Shown here: one piece after another, positions 17,246 to 25,607 of the stretch
Numbering within the stretch: the stretch's first letter is position 1
Layout: the number at the start of each line of letters is the position of its first letter
NCBI GenBank assembly: GCA_025457685.1
Contig: JALOTV010000001.1
Coordinates: 1 to 42,081 of the forward strand
DNA length: 42,081 nt
Direction: 5' to 3'
From: Opitutaceae bacterium
Lineage (GTDB): Bacteria; Verrucomicrobiota; Verrucomicrobiia; Opitutales; Opitutaceae
Translations under genes and position numbers: made by a program
The notes under the pieces: model-generated
Database searches by the model: none
Told to the model about the DNA's origin: nothing
What the model saw: the letters and a program-made list of their open reading frames with translations, nothing else

Positions 17246-19567
17246 TCAGGGGCGTGCGATCACGACGCGCGGGTCTTTCGCGGGGTCGAGAATTTCACCG
17301 CGGTAGCGCAGGTGAGGAACAAAACCGGTGCGTGGCGTGACGACGGCGCGGACGAATTCACCGTGTTTCCATACAAGCTCGACCTCGCAGGCGCCGCGGG
17401 CGCGCAGACCCTTGACCGATCCGGTCGGCCAGGCGGAGGGCAGGGCGGGGAGAAGGTCGATACCGCCGGCGTGGGACTGGACGAGCATCTCGGCGACGCC
17501 GGCGACGTAGCCGAAGTTGCCGTCGATCTGGAAGGGTGGGTGGGCGCAAAGGAGGTTGGGGTAGAGGCCGCCGGAGTTTTCCATGCCCATCTTCTGGTCG
17601 CGGGTGAAATTCATGAAGGCGCGCAGGAGTTTGTAGGCGCGGTCGCCGTCTTGGAGGCGGGCCCAGAAATTGATTTTCCAAGCGCGGGACCAGCCGGTGC
17701 CGCCGTCGCCGCGCGCGTCGAGGGAGACGCGGGCTGCCTTGAAGAACTCGGGCGTGCCGGTGGCGGTGAATTGGCGGCCGGGATGGACACCGAATAGGTG
17801 GGAGACGTGGCGGTGGGTGTTACGCGGGTCGTCGATATCCGCCTCCCATTCCTGGAGCTGGCCCCATCGGCCGATCTTGGGCGCGAGCAGGCGTGCGCGC
17901 CGGGCTGCGATGCGGTCGCGGTAGTCCCGGTCTATGTCGAGGGCGTCGGCGGCTTCGAGGTAGTTGGTGAACAGATCGTGGACGAGTTGGAGGTCGTAGG
18001 AGATGGCCTCGACCTCCGGGCCGTGCTCGGGGGACCAGCCCTTGGGGGTGACGAGGGTGCCGTCGGGGCGATCGATCAGCAGGGCATCCCAGAAGCGGAC
18101 GACCTCGTGGATGACGGGGTAAGCGATCTCGCGGAGGTAGGTCTTATCGAGCGAGAAGGCGTAGTGTTCCCAGAAGTGTTGGGCGTGCCAGGCGCTGGCG
18201 ACGTTGTTCCACTTGTAGCTGCCGCCGCCGAAGACCCCGTGCTCGGTGCGTAGGGTCCAGCCCTCCTTTGCGGCGGAAAACAGGGGCTCCTCGCGAGTGC
18301 GCTGGCGAGCGACGGGGATCTGGCTGACGACGTAGTCGAGGAAGACGCGGTGCGACTCGGCTAGGTTGGCCGGTTCGGTCGGCCAGTGGTTCATCTGGAC
18401 GTTGATGTTGGTGTGGTAGTCGCCGCGCCAGGCGGGGAAGTTGGTGTCGTTCCAGAGGCCTTGGAGATTGGCGGGGAGGGAGCCGGGGCGGGCGCTGGCG
18501 ATCATGAGGTAGCGGCCATAGTTGAGCACGAGTTCCTCAAGGTCGGGGTCGATGTTCGGGTTCGCGGTGTAAGCTTGCAGGCGGCGGTCGGTGGGCTGGG
18601 CGGCGATGGCGGTGGCGGTGTCGCCGATATCAACGGCGAAGCGGCGATAGACGGAGCGGTAGTCGGCGAGGTGCTCTTGATAAACGCGGGAGAGGGTGCC
18701 GGCGGAAACGGGCGCTAGTCGGGCGGCGACGCGCTCGGCGGGATCGCCCTCGCGGCGCCAACCGCGAGCGGAGTCGGCGAGGTAGTCGGTGTCGGCGGCG
18801 AGGACGAGGGTGACGCTGTCGCAGTTTTTGAATACGATGGAAGCCGCGACCGGGCGGCGGACGACGAGGTTGGCGGACTTGGCGCCGGCGGCGGGGCCGG
18901 GAGTTTCGGCGATGTCGGGTAGGTCGGCGAAAAGTTCGGCGTGGGCGACGGAGTCGAAGTCGTCGGTCCGGGCGGAGCCGCCGCCGGTCATGACCTTGAC
19001 GGCAGAGGCGTAGCGGAGGCCAGAGGCGCCCAGCCGTCCGGCGGCGGAGAGGGTATCGTCCGAGGCCGAGGGCTCGGCTTGGTGCATATCGGTGAGCCAG
19101 ACACGGCCGGATAGGGCGCCGGGTTTGTCGGCGGCGATGCGATAAACGATCACGCCGCCAGGGCGGCTGGCGAAGGCGGTGCGGGTATAGGTGACGCCGT
19201 CCTTGCGGTAGGTGACCTTGAGGGTGGCGGCGTCGAGGTCTAGCTCGCGGCGGTAGTCGGTGACGTCTCTATGACCGAGCTGGATAAAAATGTCGCCTAA
19301 GCTTTGGTAGCGGCCGGTGTCTTTTTCGGAGCCGATCCAGAGGGTGTCGTGGTTAAACTGGATACGCTCGATATCGGTGAGGCCGAAGAGCATGGCACCG
19401 AGCGAGCCGTTGCCCAGGGGGAGCGCCTCGGTCATCCATGATTTAGCGGGTGCGTCATACCAAAGGATCGAGCCGGCGTTTGGCGCGGAGGCCTGGGCGA
19501 GGCCGAGCGAGGCGGCCAAAGGGAGCACTAAAGAGGCGAGGCAGTGGTTCGGGGCGGGGATTCGCAT
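17246..19567 (-). CDS. Alpha-L-fucosidase, glycoside hydrolase family 95
   Basis: A 773-aa exported enzyme (signal peptide LASLVLPLAASLGLAQA) that fits GH95 end to end, an inverting alpha-1,2-L-fucosidase family that also includes some alpha-L-galactosidases. The N-terminal beta-sandwich begins WMTEALPLGNGSLGAMLFG. The alpha/alpha barrel carries RGDYHTNINVQMNHWP (N387 and N389, the asparagines that activate water), WSPEHGPE (general acid E514) and PFQIDGNFGYVAGVAEML (D682, which assists the asparagines). All catalytic positions known from the Bifidobacterium enzyme are present. Typical substrates are fucosylated xyloglucan or other fucose-capped glycans. It has its own 385-bp upstream region with a palindromic site, and the lyase-like gene follows on the same strand. 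Confidence 0.92.
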   Translation of the reverse strand: MRIPAPNHCLASLVLPLAASLGLAQASAPNAGSILWYDAPAKSWMTEALPLGNGSLGAMLFGLTDIERIQFNHDTLWIGSEKDTGRYQSLGDIFIQLGHRDVTDYRRELDLDAATLKVTYRKDGVTYTRTAFASRPGGVIVYRIAADKPGALSGRVWLTDMHQAEPSASDDTLSAAGRLGASGLRYASAVKVMTGGGSARTDDFDSVAHAELFADLPDIAETPGPAAGAKSANLVVRRPVAASIVFKNCDSVTLVLAADTDYLADSARGWRREGDPAERVAARLAPVSAGTLSRVYQEHLADYRSVYRRFAVDIGDTATAIAAQPTDRRLQAYTANPNIDPDLEELVLNYGRYLMIASARPGSLPANLQGLWNDTNFPAWRGDYHTNINVQMNHWPTEPANLAESHRVFLDYVVSQIPVARQRTREEPLFSAAKEGWTLRTEHGVFGGGSYKWNNVASAWHAQHFWEHYAFSLDKTYLREIAYPVIHEVVRFWDALLIDRPDGTLVTPKGWSPEHGPEVEAISYDLQLVHDLFTNYLEAADALDIDRDYRDRIAARRARLLAPKIGRWGQLQEWEADIDDPRNTHRHVSHLFGVHPGRQFTATGTPEFFKAARVSLDARGDGGTGWSRAWKINFWARLQDGDRAYKLLRAFMNFTRDQKMGMENSGGLYPNLLCAHPPFQIDGNFGYVAGVAEMLVQSHAGGIDLLPALPSAWPTGSVKGLRARGACEVELVWKHGEFVRAVVTPRTGFVPHLRYRGEILDPAKDPRVVIARP

Positions 19568-19669
19568 GTGAGGGTCAGGTTGCAGGAAGGCGCGTTCGGG
19601 CGGACTTGTCGCAAGGAGTGAAGGCAGAAGTAAGCCGACGGGCGCGAGACGCGGCTACGGCTAATATTG

Positions 19670-19697
19670 CCTCACCTTAACGATTACACCGTGAGGC
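19670..19697. repeat. Inverted repeat GCCTCAC/GTGAGGC
   Basis: Perfect 7-bp arms (19670-19676 and 19691-19697) enclose 15 nt that include TTAACGATTACA. On the minus strand it is followed by AATATTAG, which resembles a -10 element rather than a T-run, so an operator or leader element for the fucosidase gene is more likely than a terminator. Confidence 0.4.
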
Positions 19698-19722
19698 GAG
19701 TAGCGAGGTGCAAGCGACGTGG

Positions 19723-19739
19723 AGTTTACCCCTTAAACT
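19723..19739. promoter_or_regulatory. LacI-operator-like palindrome upstream of the fucosidase
   Basis: AGTTTACCCCTTAAACT has perfect 6-bp arms around a 5-bp centre and the same 17-bp length as the sites near 12304 and 29646. It matches the 12304 site at 11 of 17 positions, including GTTTAC and AAAC. It lies 156 bp upstream of the fucosidase start. Confidence 0.5.
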
Positions 19740-19952
19740 AGGGCGGCGGTTGTCGGGCCGTCCGCGTCGCAATCCGAAATCCGCAGGAAGGCTGGCGTCG
19801 GTGGATTGGGGGGATTCGGCGGTGCGTCAGCTGTCCGGCTCGGAAATGCAAGGCGGGGGCCCTGCGGCCAAACGGCGACCGTTGGGCGCAACTCTTCGTC
19901 GAGACGACAAGCGCCACTGGCCTACGATCTACCCGTTTCTGCGGCGGGTGGA

Positions 19953-22900
19953 TCAGGCGCGCAACGAGTAGGCGAGCGTGTGCTTGCCGGCCGGAATGCG
20001 GTGTTCGGGCAGGGCATCGGGGCCGCAGGTGGCGGTGCCGAGGCCGCGCTGAGCGACGTCGAGATAGAGGATGGTTTCCGCGCGCGGTCGGAGATCGGTC
20101 GTGTGTCGACACGCGAAAAGCTCTTCGGCGGTGAAGTGGGTGGCGTTGAATTCGAGGGTGGGCGCGCCCTCGACGCGGAGCGTGGCGGGGCGGCGTCCGC
20201 TGGTGGAGAGTTCCAGCCAGCGCACGTCGGTGTGGTGGCCGTGCTCCTGGGGCAGGACGTAGTCAACGTATTCGCCCGCGACGGTGTTTTCCCACACGCC
20301 GAGGTCGGCGGCGGCTTTGCGATCGGAGTAGTTTTCGAAGGGTCCGCGGCCGAAGTAGGCAAGTCGCTCGAAGCCGGGGACGATATCTAGGCGCACGCCG
20401 ATGCGGGGCAGGTCGTCGTAGTCCTTGGCGATCAGGAACTCGTTGGCGACCTCGATGCGTCCGTCGGGATGCACCGTGTAACGATGGACGTGACTCACAT
20501 CCCGCCAGTTGTCGCGCAGGCGCGTGGTGGCTTGGTGGGCGAGGGTGACGGTGACGGAACCATCGTGGGCGGACGCGGCGACCTCGAAGCGCGAGGGCCG
20601 GTGAAGGATGCCTTTTTCGAGGCCGAGAGGGAGCCAGCGGCCGAGGGCGGTGTTGCCCTGTTTCTCGCGCAGGCGGATGCCGTCGTTGTCGGTGGCGGCG
20701 CGCCAGAGCTCGACGAGCGGGCCGCGGGCTAGGCGCTCGCGACCGTCGCGGCGGAGAGACGACAGCGTGCCGGTGGCGCGGTCAAAGGTGGCTACGAGAC
20801 CGGAGGCGGCGAGGGCGACGCCGCCGAGAGTCTCGGTCGTCGTGACGGCGGCGGAGGAGCTGAAAATCCGCGATTTGAGATTGGCGATGCGGCGCGAGGC
20901 GCGCGCGGGGAGGGCGAGCTGGGTGGAGGCGACGACGTGGCCGGCGTCGGCCCAGGCGGTGTCGCGGGCGAGGAAGAACTCCACGATGAGGTGGAACTCC
21001 CGCGCGTCGGCGGGCAGCGTGCCGAGGGCGAGCGAGACGTCGCGCTCGGCGCCGGGGGGCAGGTTTTTGAGCGAGGAGGCGGGGATGTTCGCGGTGCGCA
21101 CGGCCTCGCCGTCGGCCTGGAGCGTCCAGCGCGCGCGGAGGCCGGCGGATTCGAGGGTGGAGAAGTCGAGCTCGTTGCGCACACGGATGCGCGCGGACCG
21201 GCCGGTGGCGGCGGAGACGAGTGCGACGGCGACGGGCTGCGCGAGGCGGTGGTGTTCGTGGCAGGCGGGGTGGGGTATCCGGTCGGCGGACACCATGCCG
21301 TCGCAGACGAAGTTGAGGTCGTTGGGCTGATCGCCGAAGTCGCCGCCAAAGGCGAAGAACTCGCGGCCATCGGCGGTCTTTTGCCGCAGGCCGTGGTCGC
21401 ACCATTCCCAGATGAAGCCGCCCTGGATGCCGGCACGGGACTTGAAGAGACGGTAGTAGTCGGAGAGGGAGCCGTTGGAGTTGCCCATGGCGTGGCTGTA
21501 TTCGCAGAGGATTACAGGGCGGGCCAGCGGGTGCAGGGGAGTGGGCAGCGGCTTGGCGTCGGGCCGGACGCGAACCGGCTTTATTCTGTCGAGGCCGGGG
21601 TAGGAGGCGAGGAGTTCGGCGCGGGATTGTTCCGGCGCGGGCGGGCAGTGTTTGTCGGCAAAATCGAGCCAATCATTCAGTTCCTGGATGCCCGGATACA
21701 TCGGGCAGATGAGGTCGGTGGCGGAAGAGCCGTGCGCCCAGGTGAGGGCGGACTGCCAGCGGGCGATGGCTCCCTCGTAGTGGAGGGGGCGCGACGGGTC
21801 GAAGTGGCGGATCCAGCCGGCGGCGGCGTCGTGCGGCGGGCCGTAGCCGGACTCATTACCCAATGACCAGGCGATGACGGAGGGGTGATTGATGTCGCGG
21901 ATCACCATGCGCATGGCGCGATCGAGCCAAGCGGTGGCGTAGCGGGCGTCCTCGCACAGGACGTTGGAGAGGTCGTGCGACTCGGCGTTGGCCTCGTCGA
22001 TCGCGTAGAGGCCGAGTTCGTCGCAGAGGTCGAGAAAACGCGGGTCGTGCGGGTAGTGGGAGAGGCGGACGGCGTTGAAGTTGAACCTCTTCATCAAGAC
22101 CACGTCCCGGCGCATCGTCTCGTGGGGGACGGCCTTGGCGCGGTCGGGATGGTGCTCGTGGTGGTTGACACCCTTGATGAGCACGCGGCGGCCGTTGATG
22201 AGCAGATCGCGATCACGGACCTCGATCTTGCGGAAGCCGACGCGCACGGCGGCGTGCGAGCCGGGGACGCCGGTGGCGCGGGGCGGAGCGAGGGAGACGA
22301 GCAGAGTGTAGAGCTCGGGGCTCTCGTGCGACCAAAGGCGTAGTTGTTTTTTGGTGACGGCGAGGCGGAGGCGGGCGTGGTTGAGATCGAAGTCCTGGGA
22401 GCGGCGCAGGTGGACGACCCCGGCGACGGCGGGTGACTCGAGCACGTCGCGACCTTCGGGATCCAGCAGGCGCACCGACACCCGCGTGTCGGGCAAGGCG
22501 CGGTCTTTGACGGGGAAGCCGACCTTGACCAGCACCTCGAGTTCGGCGGTGTGCGCGTCGAGATCGACCTCAGTGCTCGTCTTGATGTTGGCGAGGTGGA
22601 TGCGCGGCGTGGCGTAGAGGAAAACCTCGCGCGGCAGACCGCCGAGTCGCCACATGTCCTGATCCTCGAGAAACGAGGCGTCGGAATATTGGACGACGAC
22701 GGCGACCAGTTCGTGTTCGACGCCCGGACGCACCAACGCGGTGACATCGAATTCGGCGGGCAGGCGCGAGTCCTTGGACACGCCCACCAGACGGCTATCG
22801 AGATAGACGGCGAGCACGGAGTCGGCCGAGGCGAAGTGGAGGACCACGCGACGGTCATCCCAGCCGGCAGGCACGGAGAAGGTTCGCCGATAGACGCCGG

Positions 22901-23252
22901 TTGGGTTGTCGTCGGGGGTGAAGGGCGGCGTCTCCCGGAACGGCATGTTGAAGTTCGTGTAGTGCGGGAAGTGATACCCGTGCATCTGCCAATTCGCGGG
23001 CACCGGGATCTCGGCCCAGCCGGTGTCGCCGGAGGACCTGTCGTTCACAAAAGCCAGGGCCTCGCCTGGGCCCTTGAAGAGCCGGAACCGCCAGATTCCG
23101 TCAAGTGTCTGGAACCAGGGTGATTTTTCGCGCTTGCCGGCGAGGGCTCGTCGCGCGTCGGGATAGGCGTCGAAGCTGGCGCGGGCCGGTAGTTTGTTTA
23201 GCGAGGTGAATTCCGGGTTTTCCCAAATTCGTGGTATGCCATCTACGCTCAT
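19953..23252 (-). CDS. lacZ: Beta-galactosidase, glycoside hydrolase family 2 (LacZ type)
   Basis: A 1099-aa cytoplasmic-type enzyme without a signal peptide, with the five-domain LacZ layout: N-terminal jelly roll (about 45-215, with VPANWQMHGYHFPHYTN), Ig-like domain, TIM barrel (about 340-650), second Ig-like domain, and the long C-terminal beta-sandwich (Bgal_small_N, about 810-1099, with TDNDGIRLREKQ and YFGRGPFENYSDRKAA). The acid/base is E467 in AWSLGNESGYG and the nucleophile E584 in ILCEYSHAMGNS, both in perfect family motifs. Length is close to E. coli LacZ. It lies 38 bp after the dehydrogenase gene, so the two are probably cotranscribed, divergent from the LacI regulator. It removes beta-galactosyl residues from imported oligosaccharides. 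The symbol is by family resemblance; the natural substrate need not be lactose. Confidence 0.93.
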   Translation of the reverse strand: MSVDGIPRIWENPEFTSLNKLPARASFDAYPDARRALAGKREKSPWFQTLDGIWRFRLFKGPGEALAFVNDRSSGDTGWAEIPVPANWQMHGYHFPHYTNFNMPFRETPPFTPDDNPTGVYRRTFSVPAGWDDRRVVLHFASADSVLAVYLDSRLVGVSKDSRLPAEFDVTALVRPGVEHELVAVVVQYSDASFLEDQDMWRLGGLPREVFLYATPRIHLANIKTSTEVDLDAHTAELEVLVKVGFPVKDRALPDTRVSVRLLDPEGRDVLESPAVAGVVHLRRSQDFDLNHARLRLAVTKKQLRLWSHESPELYTLLVSLAPPRATGVPGSHAAVRVGFRKIEVRDRDLLINGRRVLIKGVNHHEHHPDRAKAVPHETMRRDVVLMKRFNFNAVRLSHYPHDPRFLDLCDELGLYAIDEANAESHDLSNVLCEDARYATAWLDRAMRMVIRDINHPSVIAWSLGNESGYGPPHDAAAGWIRHFDPSRPLHYEGAIARWQSALTWAHGSSATDLICPMYPGIQELNDWLDFADKHCPPAPEQSRAELLASYPGLDRIKPVRVRPDAKPLPTPLHPLARPVILCEYSHAMGNSNGSLSDYYRLFKSRAGIQGGFIWEWCDHGLRQKTADGREFFAFGGDFGDQPNDLNFVCDGMVSADRIPHPACHEHHRLAQPVAVALVSAATGRSARIRVRNELDFSTLESAGLRARWTLQADGEAVRTANIPASSLKNLPPGAERDVSLALGTLPADAREFHLIVEFFLARDTAWADAGHVVASTQLALPARASRRIANLKSRIFSSSAAVTTTETLGGVALAASGLVATFDRATGTLSSLRRDGRERLARGPLVELWRAATDNDGIRLREKQGNTALGRWLPLGLEKGILHRPSRFEVAASAHDGSVTVTLAHQATTRLRDNWRDVSHVHRYTVHPDGRIEVANEFLIAKDYDDLPRIGVRLDIVPGFERLAYFGRGPFENYSDRKAAADLGVWENTVAGEYVDYVLPQEHGHHTDVRWLELSTSGRRPATLRVEGAPTLEFNATHFTAEELFACRHTTDLRPRAETILYLDVAQRGLGTATCGPDALPEHRIPAGKHTLAYSLRA

Positions 23253-23290
23253 GGAGGGCGGCTAATCTAAGAGGGAGGCGAAGTCGTTCC

Positions 23291-24358
23291 TCAGGCCATG
23301 CGGTGGGACATTTCTTGCGTGATACGCCAGCACAGCGGGCGGTCGTGCAGGAAACGTTGCAGTTCCTCGACCATGTAGCTGCCAAGTCGGCTGCATTCGC
23401 TGCCGTGCGAGCCGGCGATGTGGGGGGTGACGATGACGTTGGGCAGAGCGAAAAGCGGGTCGGACGGCTCCGGAGGCTCGGGGTTGGTGACGTCGAGGAC
23501 GGCCGTCAGGTCGGGGCGTTCGCGCAAGGCGGCGACAACCGCCGGTTGATCGAGGATGACGCCACGCGCGGTGTTTATCAGCGTGGCCTCGGGTTTCATG
23601 AGTCGGACGAGATCTCCACCGATGAAGCCGATGGTTTCCGGCAGAACCGGAGTGTGGATGGAGACGACGTCGCTAAGCCGGAATAATTCGTCGAGGGGGA
23701 CGGACTTCACGCCGCTTATGGCGGCTTCGTCGGCCGACAGGTAGGGGCAGTAAACGAGCACGCGCAGATCGTAGGAGGCGAGCAGGTCCACCACGCGTCG
23801 CGCGATCATACCGAAGGACACAAGGCCGATCGTGGCCCTGAAAGCACCGGGGATAGGACGGGTATGGTCGCCCCAGCCTTCGCCCTGGCGGGCGAGGGCG
23901 GCGCGACGCCAGAATTGCTTCAAGCCAAGCATGGCGACCGCGACGGTGTATTCGGCGACCGGCACGGCGTTGGCGGCGTAGGCGCTGCAGATGGGAATAT
24001 CCCGCTTCCAGAAGGCGTCGCTGGTGCAGTAGCGCACCGAACCAGCCGCATAAAATATGGCCTTCAGTCGCGGTGTGGCGGCCATGAACTCGGCGTCGTA
24101 AACCGGTGATTTCCAGCCCGAGAAGATAAACTCGACGTCGAACAGGACATCCTTGTGCCTGCGCCAGTTTTCCGGGGTTAAGATAACGTCTTCGCGCACA
24201 TCGACCAGTTTCGCGATCCGTTCGCGGTCTTCCTTGGCGTAGACCAAGTCAATGGCCGCGGGATCCAGGGCGAACACGCCGCGGGGTGAACTTTCACCGG
24301 CGGATGGTGATGTGCGCAGAGAGGTTTCCAGCGAAAGGGAATGAGGGGGATGTGACAT
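23291..24358 (-). CDS. D-isomer-specific 2-hydroxyacid dehydrogenase family protein
   Basis: A 355-aa soluble NAD(P)-dependent oxidoreductase of the phosphoglycerate/formate dehydrogenase superfamily. The Rossmann domain (about 130-315) carries ATIGLVSFGMIARRV, in which the usual GxGxxG loop has Ser181 in place of the second Gly. Catalytic residues are present as R265 in NTARGVILD, E294 in NPEPP and H313 in TPHIAGSHG. The start at 24358 (MSHPPHSLSL) was chosen because upstream residues overlap the LacI promoter region. It is first in an apparent operon with the beta-galactosidase gene and divergent from the regulator, so it probably acts on a sugar-acid or sugar-derived hydroxyacid. The substrate is unknown. 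Confidence 0.82.
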   Translation of the reverse strand: MSHPPHSLSLETSLRTSPSAGESSPRGVFALDPAAIDLVYAKEDRERIAKLVDVREDVILTPENWRRHKDVLFDVEFIFSGWKSPVYDAEFMAATPRLKAIFYAAGSVRYCTSDAFWKRDIPICSAYAANAVPVAEYTVAVAMLGLKQFWRRAALARQGEGWGDHTRPIPGAFRATIGLVSFGMIARRVVDLLASYDLRVLVYCPYLSADEAAISGVKSVPLDELFRLSDVVSIHTPVLPETIGFIGGDLVRLMKPEATLINTARGVILDQPAVVAALRERPDLTAVLDVTNPEPPEPSDPLFALPNVIVTPHIAGSHGSECSRLGSYMVEELQRFLHDRPLCWRITQEMSHRMA

Positions 24359-24405
24359 GTTCTGCACCCGGAGTATGGATGCGACAATTCTGCCGAACCG
24401 GGCGC

Positions 24406-24427
24406 GCAAGGTAAAAGGCATCCTTGC
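24406..24427. promoter_or_regulatory. Inverted repeat in the dehydrogenase/LacI divergent promoter region
   Basis: GCAAGG and CCTTGC arms flank 10 bp containing TAAAAGGCAT, in the 152-bp gap between divergent starts at 24358 and 24511. It does not match the GTTTAC motif. It is a candidate autoregulatory operator for the adjacent regulator. Confidence 0.35.
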
Positions 24428-24510
24428 TTTCTTTGGTAACTTGCCCGTTGCTTCAGCGCACCCGACGGCGGTCCCGACGGTGTAGTTCGTCGCCTCGCCG
24501 CATCGCAAAC

Positions 24511-25578
24511 ATGAGTTCGAAAAATGCCTCCTCCCGTCTGCACAGACCTTCTTTGCGCGACATAGCAAACGAACTTGGATTATCGCATGTGGCTGTATCC
24601 CTGGCTATGCGCGGCTCGACGAGAATTTCCGAAGCCACGCGAAAGGCGGTGCAGGCCACGGCTGAGCGACTAGGTTACAGGCCCGATCCTATGCTGGCCT
24701 CCCTCGTGGCCTACCGGCGGGGCAAGTCGGGCGTGAGCATTCGCTCATGCATAGGCTGGATCAACATGTGGGAGGACCCCAAGGCCTTGCGGCGGTTCAA
24801 GGAGTTTGACGGCTACTGGCTTGGCGCGAAGGACGCGGCGGAGCGGCTCGGCTATAATCTTGAGGAATTTCGCTGGCAGCGCGGCAAGTCGGGGGCGCGT
24901 TTGCAGTCAATCTTGGAGACTCGCGGCGTGCGAGGTCTGTTGATCCCACCCCACGGCGGAGAGTTGCAGTTGCCGGACTTTGATTGGAACCGGTTTTCGC
25001 TCGTGAGATTCGGTTCCTCGGTCACGAACCTGCCGGCGCATACCGTGACCAGCGACCAGAGCCACTGCGCGCGCCTCGCCTGCCAAAAGGCCTTCGCCTA
25101 TGGATACAAGCGCGTGGGCTACGTGACCGACGACGCCTTCGAGCGCAGCACGGGCGGACATTTTCGCGAAGGCTATCTGAACGCGCAGGAGGAGTTCGCC
25201 GTGCCCGGCGACCGGCTAAACACCCTCGTGCTGGAACCGGACGCCCGGCGAAACCAGGCGCAGTTCACGAAGTGGCTGGCGCGGGAAAAGCCCCAGGCTA
25301 TCTTCACGACTTCGCCTCGTCTGCTCGGCATCATGAACGGTCTCGGCCTGCGCGTGCCGGATGATCTGGCGGTGGCGACGACGAGTGTGCTCGACGGTAA
25401 TTTCGACGCCGGTGCGGACCAAAATTCCCCCGAGATAGGTCGCGTCGCGGTGAGCACGCTCGCCGCGCTGGTGCTCGAAAATGAGCGCGGTATCCCGCAA
25501 TACCAGCGACGCATCCTTGTCGAAGGCCGCTGGGTGGATGGCAAAAGCTTGCCACGCCGAGTCGCGACCACGGCTTAA
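24511..25578 (+). CDS. LacI-family transcriptional regulator
   Basis: A 355-aa regulator. The helix-turn-helix (about 13-60) is SLRDIANELGLSHVAVSLAM, with RISEATRKAVQATAERLGYRP after it. The linker reads PDPMLASLVAYRRGK, differing from the usual NxxARSL hinge, and the truncated gene at 12552 has the same variant. Residues about 80-345 form a periplasmic-binding-protein-like ligand domain (IGWINMWEDP, RGLLIPPHGG, RVGYVTDDAFERSTGGHFRE, VAVSTLAALV), so a sugar effector is expected. It is divergent from the dehydrogenase-beta-galactosidase operon, its most likely target. It is also the only intact regulator in the window that could bind the shared GTTTAC palindromes. The start was chosen from the typical short N-terminal arm before the HTH. 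Confidence 0.9.
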   Translation: MSSKNASSRLHRPSLRDIANELGLSHVAVSLAMRGSTRISEATRKAVQATAERLGYRPDPMLASLVAYRRGKSGVSIRSCIGWINMWEDPKALRRFKEFDGYWLGAKDAAERLGYNLEEFRWQRGKSGARLQSILETRGVRGLLIPPHGGELQLPDFDWNRFSLVRFGSSVTNLPAHTVTSDQSHCARLACQKAFAYGYKRVGYVTDDAFERSTGGHFREGYLNAQEEFAVPGDRLNTLVLEPDARRNQAQFTKWLAREKPQAIFTTSPRLLGIMNGLGLRVPDDLAVATTSVLDGNFDAGADQNSPEIGRVAVSTLAALVLENERGIPQYQRRILVEGRWVDGKSLPRRVATTA

Positions 25579-25607
25579 TTTATCCGCCGCACTCGCGTTC
25601 CGGAAAA

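Larger units (their letters stand above)
19568..19952. other. 385-bp intergenic region with two inverted repeats, no gene seen
   Basis: Non-coding region between the beta-galactosidase stop and the fucosidase start, both leftward. It contains the two inverted repeats listed separately at 19670-19697 and 19723-19739. Otherwise the open frames have biased, implausible translations. It must hold the fucosidase promoter and possibly the beta-galactosidase terminator. Confidence 0.5.
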
